From: Darksidea phi
Taxonomy: Eukaryota; Ascomycota; Dothideomycetes; Pleosporales; Lentitheciaceae
Assembly: GCA_030770425.1 (NCBI GenBank)
Contig: JASJFT010000004.1
Location: 310,001-374,000 of the forward strand
Reading direction: 5' to 3'
DNA length: 64,000 nucleotides
Below, one piece after another: positions 53,607-62,759 of the stretch (the first letter of the stretch is position 1; each line of letters begins with the position of its first letter). The notes beneath the pieces were generated by a model, which saw only the letters and a list, made by a program, of their open reading frames with translations, was not told the DNA's origin and did no database searches. The translations under genes and the position numbers were made by a program.

Positions 53607-54107
53607 CTAACTTGGAAAAGCGTCTAGCGTTAACCGCGCCACGTATTTGCACAGCTTCATCATCACCTGAAAAGGCTTAGAACGTGCTGTAGTAGGAGGT
53701 GTTCGGTGGAAGGAAGGCCTAGAACGTGCTGCTGCAGGAGGTGTTCCGGTGGAAGGTATTCCGGGGGAAGGTGCTCGCAATAGTTGTAAAAATTCGCTAA
53801 TTTGGCGCCCAGTGATACCTTCTTCGGCCAATGCACGTGCTTGAGCGTCGGCACCCCACTCTATGCATATGTATGCGCTTGCTTTAGGGAAGGTATGGCG
53901 GTTCTGACTCATCTTCCTCCTACAGTATTTCAAGGAGCTCAATCGTATGGCCGAGTTGACAGCGTCTTTGTCGTTGATGGGGACCGAAAGCTTAAACAGT
54001 AGTTCCGCAAGCTCGATCCTCATCCACTCGATTTTCCTTTCTTCTAGGGCAACTGAGAGATTAAAGATGGATAGGCAGAGCAACCTTCGCACAAGAACCC
54101 ACAACAT
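53607..54107 (-). CDS. hypothetical protein
   Basis: ATG at 54107 opens a 166-codon frame with plausible composition: MLWVLVRRLLCLSIFNLSVA, then EERKIEWMRIELAELLFKLS, ASAYICIEWGADAQARALAE, EEGITGRQISEFLQLLRAPS, and a proline/threonine-rich repeat (SPGIPSTGTPPAAARSRPSF, HRTPPTTARSKPF) encoded by a degenerate ~35-bp tandem repeat at about 53,690-53,770. No known domain. It lies next to the low-quality gap region, so its 5' neighbourhood is unreliable. It could be a real small gene or a relic. Confidence 0.3.
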   Translation of the reverse strand: MLWVLVRRLLCLSIFNLSVALEERKIEWMRIELAELLFKLSVPINDKDAVNSAIRLSSLKYCRRKMSQNRHTFPKASAYICIEWGADAQARALAEEGITGRQISEFLQLLRAPSPGIPSTGTPPAAARSRPSFHRTPPTTARSKPFQVMMKLCKYVARLTLDAFPS

Positions 54108-54199
54108 TCGCTGACAGTTACAGTACGTAATGTTGCACGACTGTCACGCGGGTAATTGCAGCGATGCTTACGTTAGAGTTTGAGCCTGACTAGCCCCTC

Positions 54200-54210
54200 A
54201 GCTGCCTGAA

Positions 54211-54242
<32 letters not shown>

Positions 54243-54447
54243 AAGGGTGGGGACAAAAAAAAACCCCCGGGGTAGCCCGGGTTTGGGAACGGCCCCCCGG
54301 AGGGGGTGGGGTAAAAATGCCCCGTTGGCNNNNNNNNNGCCCCCACCCCCCCCCCCCCCCCCCCCCCAACCCCCCCCCCCCCCCCCCCCCGCCCGGGGGG
54401 GGGGGGGGGCGGGCTGGGCCCCCCCCCCCCCCCCCCCCCCCCAACCC

Positions 54448-54482
<35 letters not shown>

Positions 54483-54600
54483 ACAAAAAAAAAACAAAAA
54501 AAAAAAAAAAAAAAAAAAAAGGCTGCTGACACAAGAAAACAGCAGGCTAGCCGCTCGTTGGGATCAGGGCCCCTGACTGGATGGGGGAAAAAATGACCGA
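54200..54600. other. assembly gap (9 N) with low-quality homopolymer flanks
   Basis: Nine Ns at 54330-54338 are surrounded by long A, C and G runs that look like failed base calling. The text at about 54236-54328 is a noisy copy of 54517-54601: the same order of landmarks (A-run, GACA...AAAAC, TAGCC..., GGGGCCCC-type, ATGGGGG/GGTGGGG, AAAAATG, CCGATTG/CCGTTGG) appears on both sides of the gap. This is best explained by a poor read end placed beside the good sequence. Open frames of poly-glycine and poly-proline here are artefacts. Confidence 0.85.
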
Positions 54601-54630
54601 TTGACACCTAAAGGCGCATGCTTGTTCCCC

Positions 54631-55146
54631 TCACTCTATAGAAGCACACCAGTAATCCGCCGTACACTCCGCTCTCTCCCTTCCAAGGAACCCGTCCCCA
54701 ACCATAAACGTACTCTGGCCATCCTTGAAGCACACAAAATCCTCATTTCCCAATGTAGCCTTGCCCGCAATTTCACTCTTGCCCAAACCCGCAGCCCCAG
54801 CATCAATGTTCGAGGTAAAAGCCCCATTTCTCATTCTCGCAGCCCTCCGCGCGCCCTCCCACGGCTCACCGCGTTCACTGACTGTCACGATCTCGGTCGG
54901 GTTGTCATTTCCATTGGCGAAGGTATTGGAGTAGTAGGCAGCGGCAGTGTAGGTTCGTGCTGCGGAGGATGAAGAGTTGGAGGGGCAGATTATGATGAGG
55001 GGACAGCCTGGGAGGAGGGAGCGGGTCGTGCAGGTTGAGAGGTAGAGAGTGTGTTTTGAGCCCATTTGAGCGGCGGAGAGGGGAGCAGCGAGAGTTGTGC
55101 CCGTGTACATAACGGACGCTGCTACGAGGAGGGTTGAGAAATGCAT
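54631..55146 (-). CDS. secreted cysteine-containing protein, unknown
   Basis: 171 residues in one exon. I choose the ATG at 55146, which starts a clear signal peptide (MHFSTLLVAASVMYTGTTLA, then APLSAAQ); the longer frame to 55251 lacks one. The mature part has six cysteines (YLSTCTTRSLLPGCPLIIIC, FVCFKDGQSTF, ECTADYWCASIE), a serine/alanine-rich section (SNSSSSAARTYTAAAYYSN) and ERGEPWEGARRAARMRNGAF. No known domain. Likely extracellular; an effector role is speculative. The 3' end lies only 30 bases from the low-quality block, but the stop and last codons are in normal sequence. Confidence 0.65.
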   Translation of the reverse strand: MHFSTLLVAASVMYTGTTLAAPLSAAQMGSKHTLYLSTCTTRSLLPGCPLIIICPSNSSSSAARTYTAAAYYSNTFANGNDNPTEIVTVSERGEPWEGARRAARMRNGAFTSNIDAGAAGLGKSEIAGKATLGNEDFVCFKDGQSTFMVGDGFLGRERAECTADYWCASIE

Positions 55147-55976
55147 GGTGTTTTGAAGGAAGTGGATTGGGCTTGAGATGTTGACGTACGATGAGCTGTG
55201 ATGGAACGTCTCGAAGGGCAGGATGTCTGCTTCTATATAACAATCATTCAAAAGCGCGTCGTCGAAATGTCGAAGCGGATCCTTTTTCGTTTAAATTTAG
55301 ATGCGTTGCGTAGCCTGGGGGTCGGTTCGGCGGAATTAATATCTGCACGCCATATTAGGGGGGTCCGTCCACCGCATACGCGGTCCATCCTTGCCGTTAT
55401 CAGTACCAAAGAGGTGACTTCCGTTCGTCCATTCGGAGTGTGTCATGCAGATCTTGGGTGGTATTACTGGAGCGACTTATTCAATTAAATCCACCAATAC
55501 ATACTAATCGCCACTGAACCACGATCTACTCAACAAAAGGCCAATTCTCTTATCTCATTCATGCCCAAAGGACATTTCTCAATCACATCGCTACCCATAC
55601 TGCTATAGACATGTCTCGCCAAGAACGCACTATCTTTCCGCGTCAGCTTTCCTCAGAACGAAAGGTACGGGCGAACCCAGCAACACCACCATGACACAAA
55701 CCTCCGGGCTGCCTTGGGGTTTTTACTTAAAGCGTCCATTCTCTGTAATAAAGAACCATTAAGTAGCCCGCTATGACTACAGATTCGAAAACGATAACAA
55801 GAAACGTGATGATGGAAGGCGATGTTGGAGGTTTGACGCGACAATAAAGGCGTCAAGATACGTTGTGCCGCCTGCTCGCTAAATGTGCAGGGTAGGATTT
55901 CGCTATCGGCCCGTGTGCCGTGAGGTGTGGTGCGTACAATGCTTCAACACATCACATCGCGATCCCAGCCAACATC
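55147..55976. other. intergenic, nothing recognised
   Basis: Promoter side of the secreted-protein gene and 3' flank of the ceramidase gene. No supported coding sequence. Confidence 0.4.
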
Positions 55977-57017
55977 TTAAGCCTCCTTCTCCCCCTTGCC
56001 CGCCCTGGGCCGCTGATTTCGGACAAGGTTAGGGAGGGAAGTGTATGTTGAAGGCCACCAGAGCTGCACGTCATCCTGTTGGCCTTCCAGGCAGTATCGA
56101 AGCCAAACGAGCCAGGTGAGGATGTAGTACGAGGCGATCGATGTGAAAAAGTGCCTGCTGTGCGCGTGAGCAGGGGCGTTTCGCGTAATCGAAAGACCGG
56201 TCGACTTACCACCATCCGTGACCTTCCAATATGATGCCCCAAGGCAGTCCCATTGCCCTTCGCCACTGTCGGACATGCACACAAAAGATGTTGTCAAGGT
56301 TCCAGATAAGGAATCCAATGCCGATATAGGCGACCCCGGAAAGTGATAGCGTCCACATCTCGGCTAGGATCTTTTGATTATGCTTATCGATGTGCGTTTG
56401 CTCTTTCGACACCGGCATTTCCCCTGTACTGGCTCGCCGTGGAGGTCGCAGAAGATGCTCCATCTGATACCATCCCCGGAAGATATTGGTGGCGGTAAGA
56501 ATCGCAAACGCATTCTGGTGGAAGACCGGATCTTGCAGGTAATGGTAGTATACCGAAACGAAAACAGCGAGCGACACGGTGAACAGGAATATAATCAATG
56601 TTATGGCCTTCGTCTTTCCATAAGAGAAGATAGCAAAGAAGGTCGTGCACGCCAGGTAGATCATAGACAGCTCATCCAGCAACTGCATCTCATACTTGAG
56701 TGTAGCATGGAAGAGGAAGCTGCCAATGCCGACGAAGAGCAAGACGACGAAGGCGGCGAGCCACACCTTGTCGTGTTCATTCTGAATGCAGCTCCGAATA
56801 CTTTTAGTTGCGAGATAGACGAAGAAGAGATTGGTAAGGGTATTGACGAGCTCCGCGACGTAGTGAGTAGCGTAGTAGTCCTTGAATTGTAAGCTTGTAT
56901 TCGTTGGACGAGGCGTATTTTTGATACCTCTTCGCACCAATTGAGAGTCGATGTCACAGGACTCCAGTAGCCGTGTTCTGCAGGAGCGTACGGGACCGAG
57001 GGCAAAGAGAAGCCCAT
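55977..57017 (-). CDS. alkaline ceramidase (aPHC family)
   Basis: Hydrolyses (phyto)ceramide to a long-chain base and fatty acid in the ER/Golgi membrane (yeast YPC1/YDC1 relatives). Three exons: 57017-56928, 56880-56210 and 56154-55977, giving 312 residues, the normal length. Introns are 47 and 55 bases. Exon 1 encodes MGFSLPSVPYAPAEHGYWSP and TSTLNWCEE, joined to DYYATHYVAELVNTLTNLFF. Family and metal-site words: GIGSFLFHATLKYEMQLLDE (His and Asp motifs), YLACTTFFAIF, YYHYLQDPVFHQNAFAIL, and LPWGIILEGHGWWHF (C-terminal histidines) completed by the last splice, then ASYYILTWLVWLRYCLEGQQ. About seven spans. All joins restore the family consensus and the gene appears intact. Confidence 0.94.
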
Positions 57018-58305
57018 GCCTATGTCTGACACACTTACGGCGACGAATTCGTGGAAGACGAAGGGCAAGTGAGCAATAAATACCGGTGCGGATAGAAGGG
57101 TGTTCAGCGAGCCGGTTTGGAGAACTCGGACGCCGTACGAGAGAAATTTCGTGCACGTTTGGGGGACGTCGTTATCGATATAGACGTGGTGGCACTTGCT
57201 GCGTTTAATCCTACGCATCCGAGAACGCCTGATTTAGCTGATAAACTGCACAAGCCGTATCGTCGTAGGATTTAGTAGAGGAGAGAGAAGAGCTGGGACG
57301 ATACATAAAATTAGGGTAGGATATGCGCTAACGCCCCTAGGTCTAGCGCGAAAGGTTACGCACCTCATTTGTAGCACGCTACTAACGCACTGCAACTCCT
57401 CCTGATGTTATATGCTGTCATAGGACTATGTACTATATCATTTCTGTCAATCCGTCTACAGCGCTTGTGGGCTACAGGCCCCCGTCTCTTGAAAGACGGC
57501 CTCACATATCACTGTACAATCGTAGCATTAAGATACCTACCTCAAACAAGTACTTACTGTGGAAGACCACTGGTTCGGCATTTCGCTACTAGTACAAGCA
57601 CTAATTAATGTTACACCTTACAGGGCGGAATACCTAGCCATTGATCACGTCCAAGCATAGTGCGGTAACCGAAGTCCTGTGCGGAGCTGAGCTGAATCGC
57701 TGACATCAGTTCCTTCACAGATGCGAGCCGCAATCGTGCACCGCATTCATGGCACTATCTAAGCCTTGTTGCATTCCAAGAATACGCTCCTCGACTATGC
57801 AACAACAAAAACCGACCATGTCCGCTCCTCACGCTGCGAAGTGGCTAATTGCGCGCTGCTGGTTGACTGGCGCGTCGCAGTGATTCTATGAATCGGAGGA
57901 TAAAAGGAACTCGACGGCGAACGACGCGCGGTCGTTCAAGAGCTTAGAAAGGCGTTGACTACGAGACGAGGAGTGAGTTCGATGGCACTTGGGGAGGGGC
58001 ACGTGTCGCAGCGAGCGATGGTTGGATGGCGAAGCATCGCCAAGGCGCCCCCACTCACAGGCTAAACCCTTCTCGGAGCATAGCTGAAAGGCTTCTGGAT
58101 GCTCACCCAATCGACGGACCCTTCTCCTCGTACTCACGCAAAGCTCGATGGCGCCAGCCGACCAGCACATCCGCCTCTCTCGTCAAAAGGCGCTCATGGC
58201 TCCGGCTGAAGCGCCAAGTGCCGCTCTGCTCCCTTCTCCTCTGCGGGTGAAGACAGCCAACATCGACCCTCTGTGACTGCCGACGAACGACGACGCCCGC
58301 CCGCC
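57018..58305. other. intergenic, nothing recognised
   Basis: Shared promoter space of the leftward ceramidase and rightward surface-protein genes. Positions 57,880-58,260 are GC-rich and arginine-rich in all frames. No gene supported. Confidence 0.4.
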
Positions 58306-59359
58306 ATGGAAGCCTGGACGAGGCGCGCCCTCCTCATCGCATGTGCAGCAGTCGCGTCCGCTAGCCCCGCGCCCGCTGCTGAGCCTGTCGTCACGCCGGC
58401 CGCGCTGCTCCCGCGGGTCGACGCGCAGATTCTGGGATGGTATTCGAGTACGACTGTGGGCGGAGAGACACTCTACGCGCCATGGTCCTACGATGCTGAG
58501 CAGACGACATACACAACGTCTGGCGACTGGTTCCGACGATGCCCTGTGGGCTCAACATGTACAATGTACACGGGCTGCTCCGACGGATTCATGGTGGCTG
58601 CCGGAACGTCGACATCGTGTAGCGCCGACGGCACATCAGCAGGCGAGTATTACTGCAGCAACCACGTTCTCCTGCCCTCCTCGGGCGCAACTTCAGGACG
58701 GAGTTGGTACTGGTGCGACAAGGCACCCCTCACTGGCGTCACATTCTTCGAGCAAGAGCCTGATCAACCGAGTATGCATCTCTCATCTCAATACCGCCTC
58801 TGCTCACTCCCATCCAGCTGCCACATCATCTTCCGCCGCCACCGTCACCGTCACCATCGCCGGCGATGAAACATCCACGCAATCGATATCCCCTTCAGCC
58901 ACCGCTTCCGCGCCGTCAGCCACCACTACACATACCGACCCTCCAACAGGAGAAAGCTCCACCAACGTTGGCGCTATTGCCGGCGGCGTTGTGGGTGGTG
59001 TTGTCGTCATCGCCCTCATCGGCGCAGCCATCTTCTTCCTCATGTACCGCAAAAAGAAGAACACAGCGGCCGGCACCCACCCTTCAATAGGCTACGCACC
59101 GCCGCCGAATCAATCCGGATACCCCGCTTCGCCAAACATGGGTTTCGCAACAGCGTACCAGGCGAATGAGGCGAAGCCACAGGGCGTGCAGGAGATGGGA
59201 GGATTCTACAATCAATCACCGGCGCCGTATCCCCAAGGACCTTACGATCCGCACATGTCGCAATACGGGGGAGGCCTACCGCCACAGGAAGCTTCCATTG
59301 CGCGGCCGCAGTCCCCTGGCACGCAGCCCATGCCGCAAGAGATGCCGACTTCGAAGTAG
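58306..59359 (+). CDS. single-span surface protein with cytoplasmic tail
   Basis: 335 residues, exon 1 58306-58771 and exon 2 58818-59359, intron 46 bases (GTATGC to CATCCAG). A signal peptide (WTRRALLIACAAVASASPAP) precedes an extracellular domain with cysteines (WFRRCPVGSTCTMYTGCSDG, AGTSTSCSADG, EYYCSNH, YWCDKAP). A Ser/Thr-rich stalk follows (likely O-mannosylated), then one membrane span GGVVGGVVVIALIGAAIFFL ending in MYRKKK, and a Pro/Tyr/Gln-rich tail (YAPPPNQSGYPASPNMGF, YGGGLPPQEASIARPQS). The architecture recalls fungal cell-wall sensors and Mid2-like surface proteins, but no WSC domain is seen. Start: the ATG at 58306 has a good CCGCCATGG context; an upstream GTG is ignored. Confidence 0.8.
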
Positions 59360-59766
59360 AGGTTGGAGCGGCTGGTAACGAATTCGGTTTGAGAAAGAAG
59401 ACTTACGGATCTGTACCATGAAGACGACTATATCGGGTGAATTGCATATGCGCGGTCTCGATATATAAGACTTGCTTTGGCGTTGTATGGCTCTCAGCAG
59501 CTTGCTTTTACCCTTCAGATGCTCTACTTTAGTCTAGATGAAATGTCTTATTCTGAAACAGAATCGCCCCTTGAATGGTAGTAGTAAGTGGGCAATATCC
59601 ATGCCTGTAAGCTTATGCGCGTCACGATGGAGCGATGTGGGGCGTACCTGATCACCGCTCGTGTAGATCCCATGCTGGGCATAAGGCTGTTGCCTACCCA
59701 CGCGTCACAGCTCACGCTAATCATCAGGTATATCTATGCCATTGTTTCTTTTTCCTTCGTACTTCA
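59360..59766. other. intergenic, nothing recognised
   Basis: 3' flank of the surface-protein gene and leader of the F-box relic. Confidence 0.4.
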
Positions 59767-60024
59767 ATGGCTTTGCTGACATCTTTACCCGACGAGCTTC
59801 TCGATCGTATCATCTCGTAACGTCCCTTCAAGGCCGATCTCGCCACTCTTCGGCTGGTCAACCAAGCTTTCAATAATCTCGTAACTGAGGTTCGTTTCGC
59901 AACCGTACCGCTGCATGCACACCGGCTGTGGGATGACTGCGAGCTCAAGAAAGCCGATAACGGAAAATTATACCATAAAGGTCCATGTACCGCCGTTGCG
60001 AACGCCGAACGATATCAGCTATGA
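59767..60024 (+). pseudogene. F-box protein gene with early stop
   Basis: ATG at 59767 begins MALLTSLPDELLDRIIS, a typical F-box start, then TAA at 59818-59820. The same frame continues RPFKADLATLRLVNQAFNNL, VTEVRFATVPLHAHRLWDDC to a TGA at 60022-60024. CAA-to-TAA would explain the first stop. F-box proteins are substrate adaptors of SCF ubiquitin ligases. The rest of the expected protein (several hundred residues) cannot be followed downstream, so the gene is truncated as well as interrupted. Confidence 0.6.
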
Positions 60025-60996
60025 TGCTCGCAATGGGAGTTGTGAACGGTTTCAAATGCGTGAGGAAACGCCGCGTGCATAGCAGGAATTGCTGAGTCCG
60101 CCCGCTTGACTCAGGCGACCACGAAAACCCCGACCACACATTCTTCTGTCGAACCAACAGCGAACGGCGTTTGAGGATTGCTAGATACCAAGTGCAGTAG
60201 CAACATGGACCCCGAGGTGAAGCAGCCGGTGGAAGTCCTATCACGTCCCACGACTGCATCATTTACGTAGCATTATGGGATCCCAGCAAATCAAACCTAG
60301 TATAGATGACTACAGCGCTGTGCAGATTGCGCAATCGCTCGGAATATCATTAATCCGACTCAGGATTGGAAGCAGCGCCAAGAACCTCAGGGCTACGGCG
60401 CTCGTCAGTCCAGCCAACGCGTTTCCCGCGTCGAAACCAGCCATCTTGTACCTTTCGAGACGCGGTACAACGCACAGCGATACACACTTTGTAACGTAGA
60501 GACATACCATTGCGACGCCCTCGAGCCAAAATTCCCTGTTGTTCTCTCCGCTGACCGAACGATGTAGAGGAGGGGTGCCGGAAGAAGTTTTGCGTTGATA
60601 CACAGGGTGACATGACGGATAGTGCCATTGAGTACAGAGTCAAGCTTTTCACATAGCGTCGTGACCCTGAGATTGCGCAAAGCGCAAGGCAAATATTGGG
60701 CCCCTAACGATAGTAGCGAATGACACTGTAATAGATCGTGTCGAGTTAGATCCATCCAGTCAGTCAAAGCATCTAATGCGAAATGCATGCAGAAGACAAA
60801 ACCTTCACCGTTATCCACTTCCATCCAGTCTCAATTTCCTTGCTGTGTTGGGGTCTAAAATTCAACGTATAGTCTAGGCCGGAAAAATGGAGGAAAGAAG
60901 GGGATGGACTAATAGCTACCGAACGCTCCATAATCCGAACGGGAAGCCGTTCCCAAAAGTAAGCTTCTCCTGTTTTTTGCCTCCACAAGGCTAGGC
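60025..60996. other. mostly unassigned; one minus-strand open frame
   Basis: On the minus strand an ATG at 60824 starts a 139-codon frame to 60405 (MEVDNGEGFVFCMHFALDAL, WMDLTRHDLLQCHSLLSLGA, LCEKLDSVLNGTIRHVTLC). Its first ~80 codons are protein-like. It may be an exon of an unrecognised gene or a relic; no domain is visible. Confidence 0.3.
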
Positions 60997-62029
60997 TTAT
61001 GACTCTCGTCTTTCATGCAGTGGATAGTCCAATTCCTCTGTCATCCTCCTCTGATAGAGTTCCGTAATCTGTGCTGGATGGATCCAGTTGAACAGACACA
61101 TCACTCCCCACATCAACACCCCATCAAAAAGGTACAGAAAAACTTCATGTCGCAAAAGGTATCCATTGTTCCCCTGCAGGTACTCCACGATACGAAACAC
61201 GCTCCGAACCATTATAAGAGCTGACGCCACATACAAAGCACACATGTGGCGTTTCCATGGCAGATCGTGTATGCGAAGCTCGTTCGGAGAGAGCGGTGCG
61301 GAAGAAGAAGCGGTAAGACGGCGCGGTGCAGGCTCTGCACTAGACTGCGTATAAGAGGTACGAAACCCTTTCAGTGGAGGCTCAGGATTCGCTTTGACAA
61401 GCCTCTGGTGAAAAAGCCCTGCGACAACAATGAAAACTCCAAAAAAAGCGAGTTGAATAAACAACCCAACAATGATCATCTTCTCGCCGAGGTGTAGGAG
61501 CTCCAGACTACCGGCTGATTGAATACCCCCACCTCCACCTTGTACGAGAATGCTAAGAACGTCACCAGTGACGAACACCTTAGTGAGCCACTTCTGGCGG
61601 ATAACAGAGTGCTTCTCACCGTCTGTGAGGAGGATTATGCGGCCGAGAATAATGTAAATGGATGCGGCGAAGAGAGCGGGGGCCACAAGGAGGAGTAGCG
61701 ACTGCATGATGAAAGGGCCGAGTGCCCAGAGATCGTCTGTAGATAAGATGCGGCCGACGAACCCCAGCACCTCAACTAATTTTACGAACACAGATTAGCA
61801 CGCGATCTGTCGAGTAAGTGCAACAGCACTGCAGGAATCTCATACATATGCCACCAATGACCAGAGGTATGAAGTACCATGTCCGCCTGCTACACCCCTG
61901 ATAGGAGTGCAGTATAGTTGTAAGGCCAAACAACGCTACAAAAGTAGTTGCAGCGGCTCGTGATGGGTGATAGCGGTATGGAACCCATTGATTCGGGTCA
62001 TCCAGAGAAGGGCGGTAACTTTCTGTCAT
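60997..62029 (-). CDS. RTA1-family membrane protein
   Basis: Seven-span plasma-membrane protein of the RTA1/RSB1 family (lipid-translocating exporters, stress and 7-aminocholesterol resistance). Two exons, 62029-61846 and 61775-60997, 320 residues; the intron is 70 bases, GTATGA to AATTAG. Landmarks: WVPYRYHPSRAAATTFVALF at the N-terminus, the spliced GGIFEVLGFVGRILS, the family signature QSLLLLVAPALFAASIYIIL with GRII, KVFVTGDVLSILVQGGGGGI, LGEKMIIVGLFIQLAFFGVF, VASALIMVRSVFRIVEYLQG and LYLFDGVLMWGVMCLFNWIH near the end. It lacks the very long tails of some members and appears intact. Expression in response to membrane or drug stress is known for relatives, not shown here. Confidence 0.93.
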
Positions 62030-62759
62030 AGCGGAATCCGAAGGGAGTGTCGGCGCTGTGATTTATACAGCACTCGAAGAGGGATTAAGGATAGTGTTTT
62101 CTGGGCTTGCCGCTCTGGTCAGCGAACAGAAGGCAAGAGGAAAAAGGATGCGCTGGACCTGGACGGGCAGAGAAACGGAAACGAGAGAGAGAAGTGCAAA
62201 TGAATCGGAGCAGAGGCAACATTTGAACCAGTTCTGTCTTTAAAGGTGTTGCCGCGGACAGACCCGCTTGCCACCCACAAGACTGTAGTGACCCAAACGA
62301 ATGCGTACGGTATACGGTGTAAAGAACGGGATTTGATTGGCTATCCCTGCCAAGGCCGTATATGTCGTACCCTCGTATCGAGGGACGGCGCTAGGTTGAC
62401 GCTACGCGTCAGCGCCATGAGCCAGGTTTCACCGGCATTTGGTCGATGCCAAGGCTGAGCGTCGGTAACGCGTACGGAAAATGGGAGTAGACTAGCTGCT
62501 TCTTTAACTGACCCTCCTGGCGACTACGACCACCTTCGGTGCGGTTGGATTCAGTTCAAACAAGGCGACGGATGTTCGGCAAACTAACCCCAGCGTACCA
62601 ACAGTTAGTTTGCCGAATATCCGTCACCTCAAACAAAATACTTTTTTTATATCATTATGAAAGCAAGCGAGGCTTCTTACTAGTAGGAAGTAGCGAAGGA
62701 GCGTGCAAGAACATATTGCCAACAACGAAAATACTTAAAGGATATCAGCGTCCTTGATC
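62030..62759. other. intergenic with a perfect-looking hairpin
   Basis: Promoter of the RTA1 gene at the left. At 62564-62588 and 62604-62628 two 25-base arms (containing TTCGGCAAACTAAC and its complement) form a hairpin with a 15-base loop. No gene supported. Confidence 0.45.

Noticed and set aside
54190..54607. Poly-glycine and poly-proline open frames on both strands
   Set aside because: They are translations of homopolymer base-calling artefacts around the N gap.
56374..56892. 172-codon plus-strand frame inside the ceramidase gene
   Set aside because: Antisense shadow of the ceramidase exon, which has a full family match.
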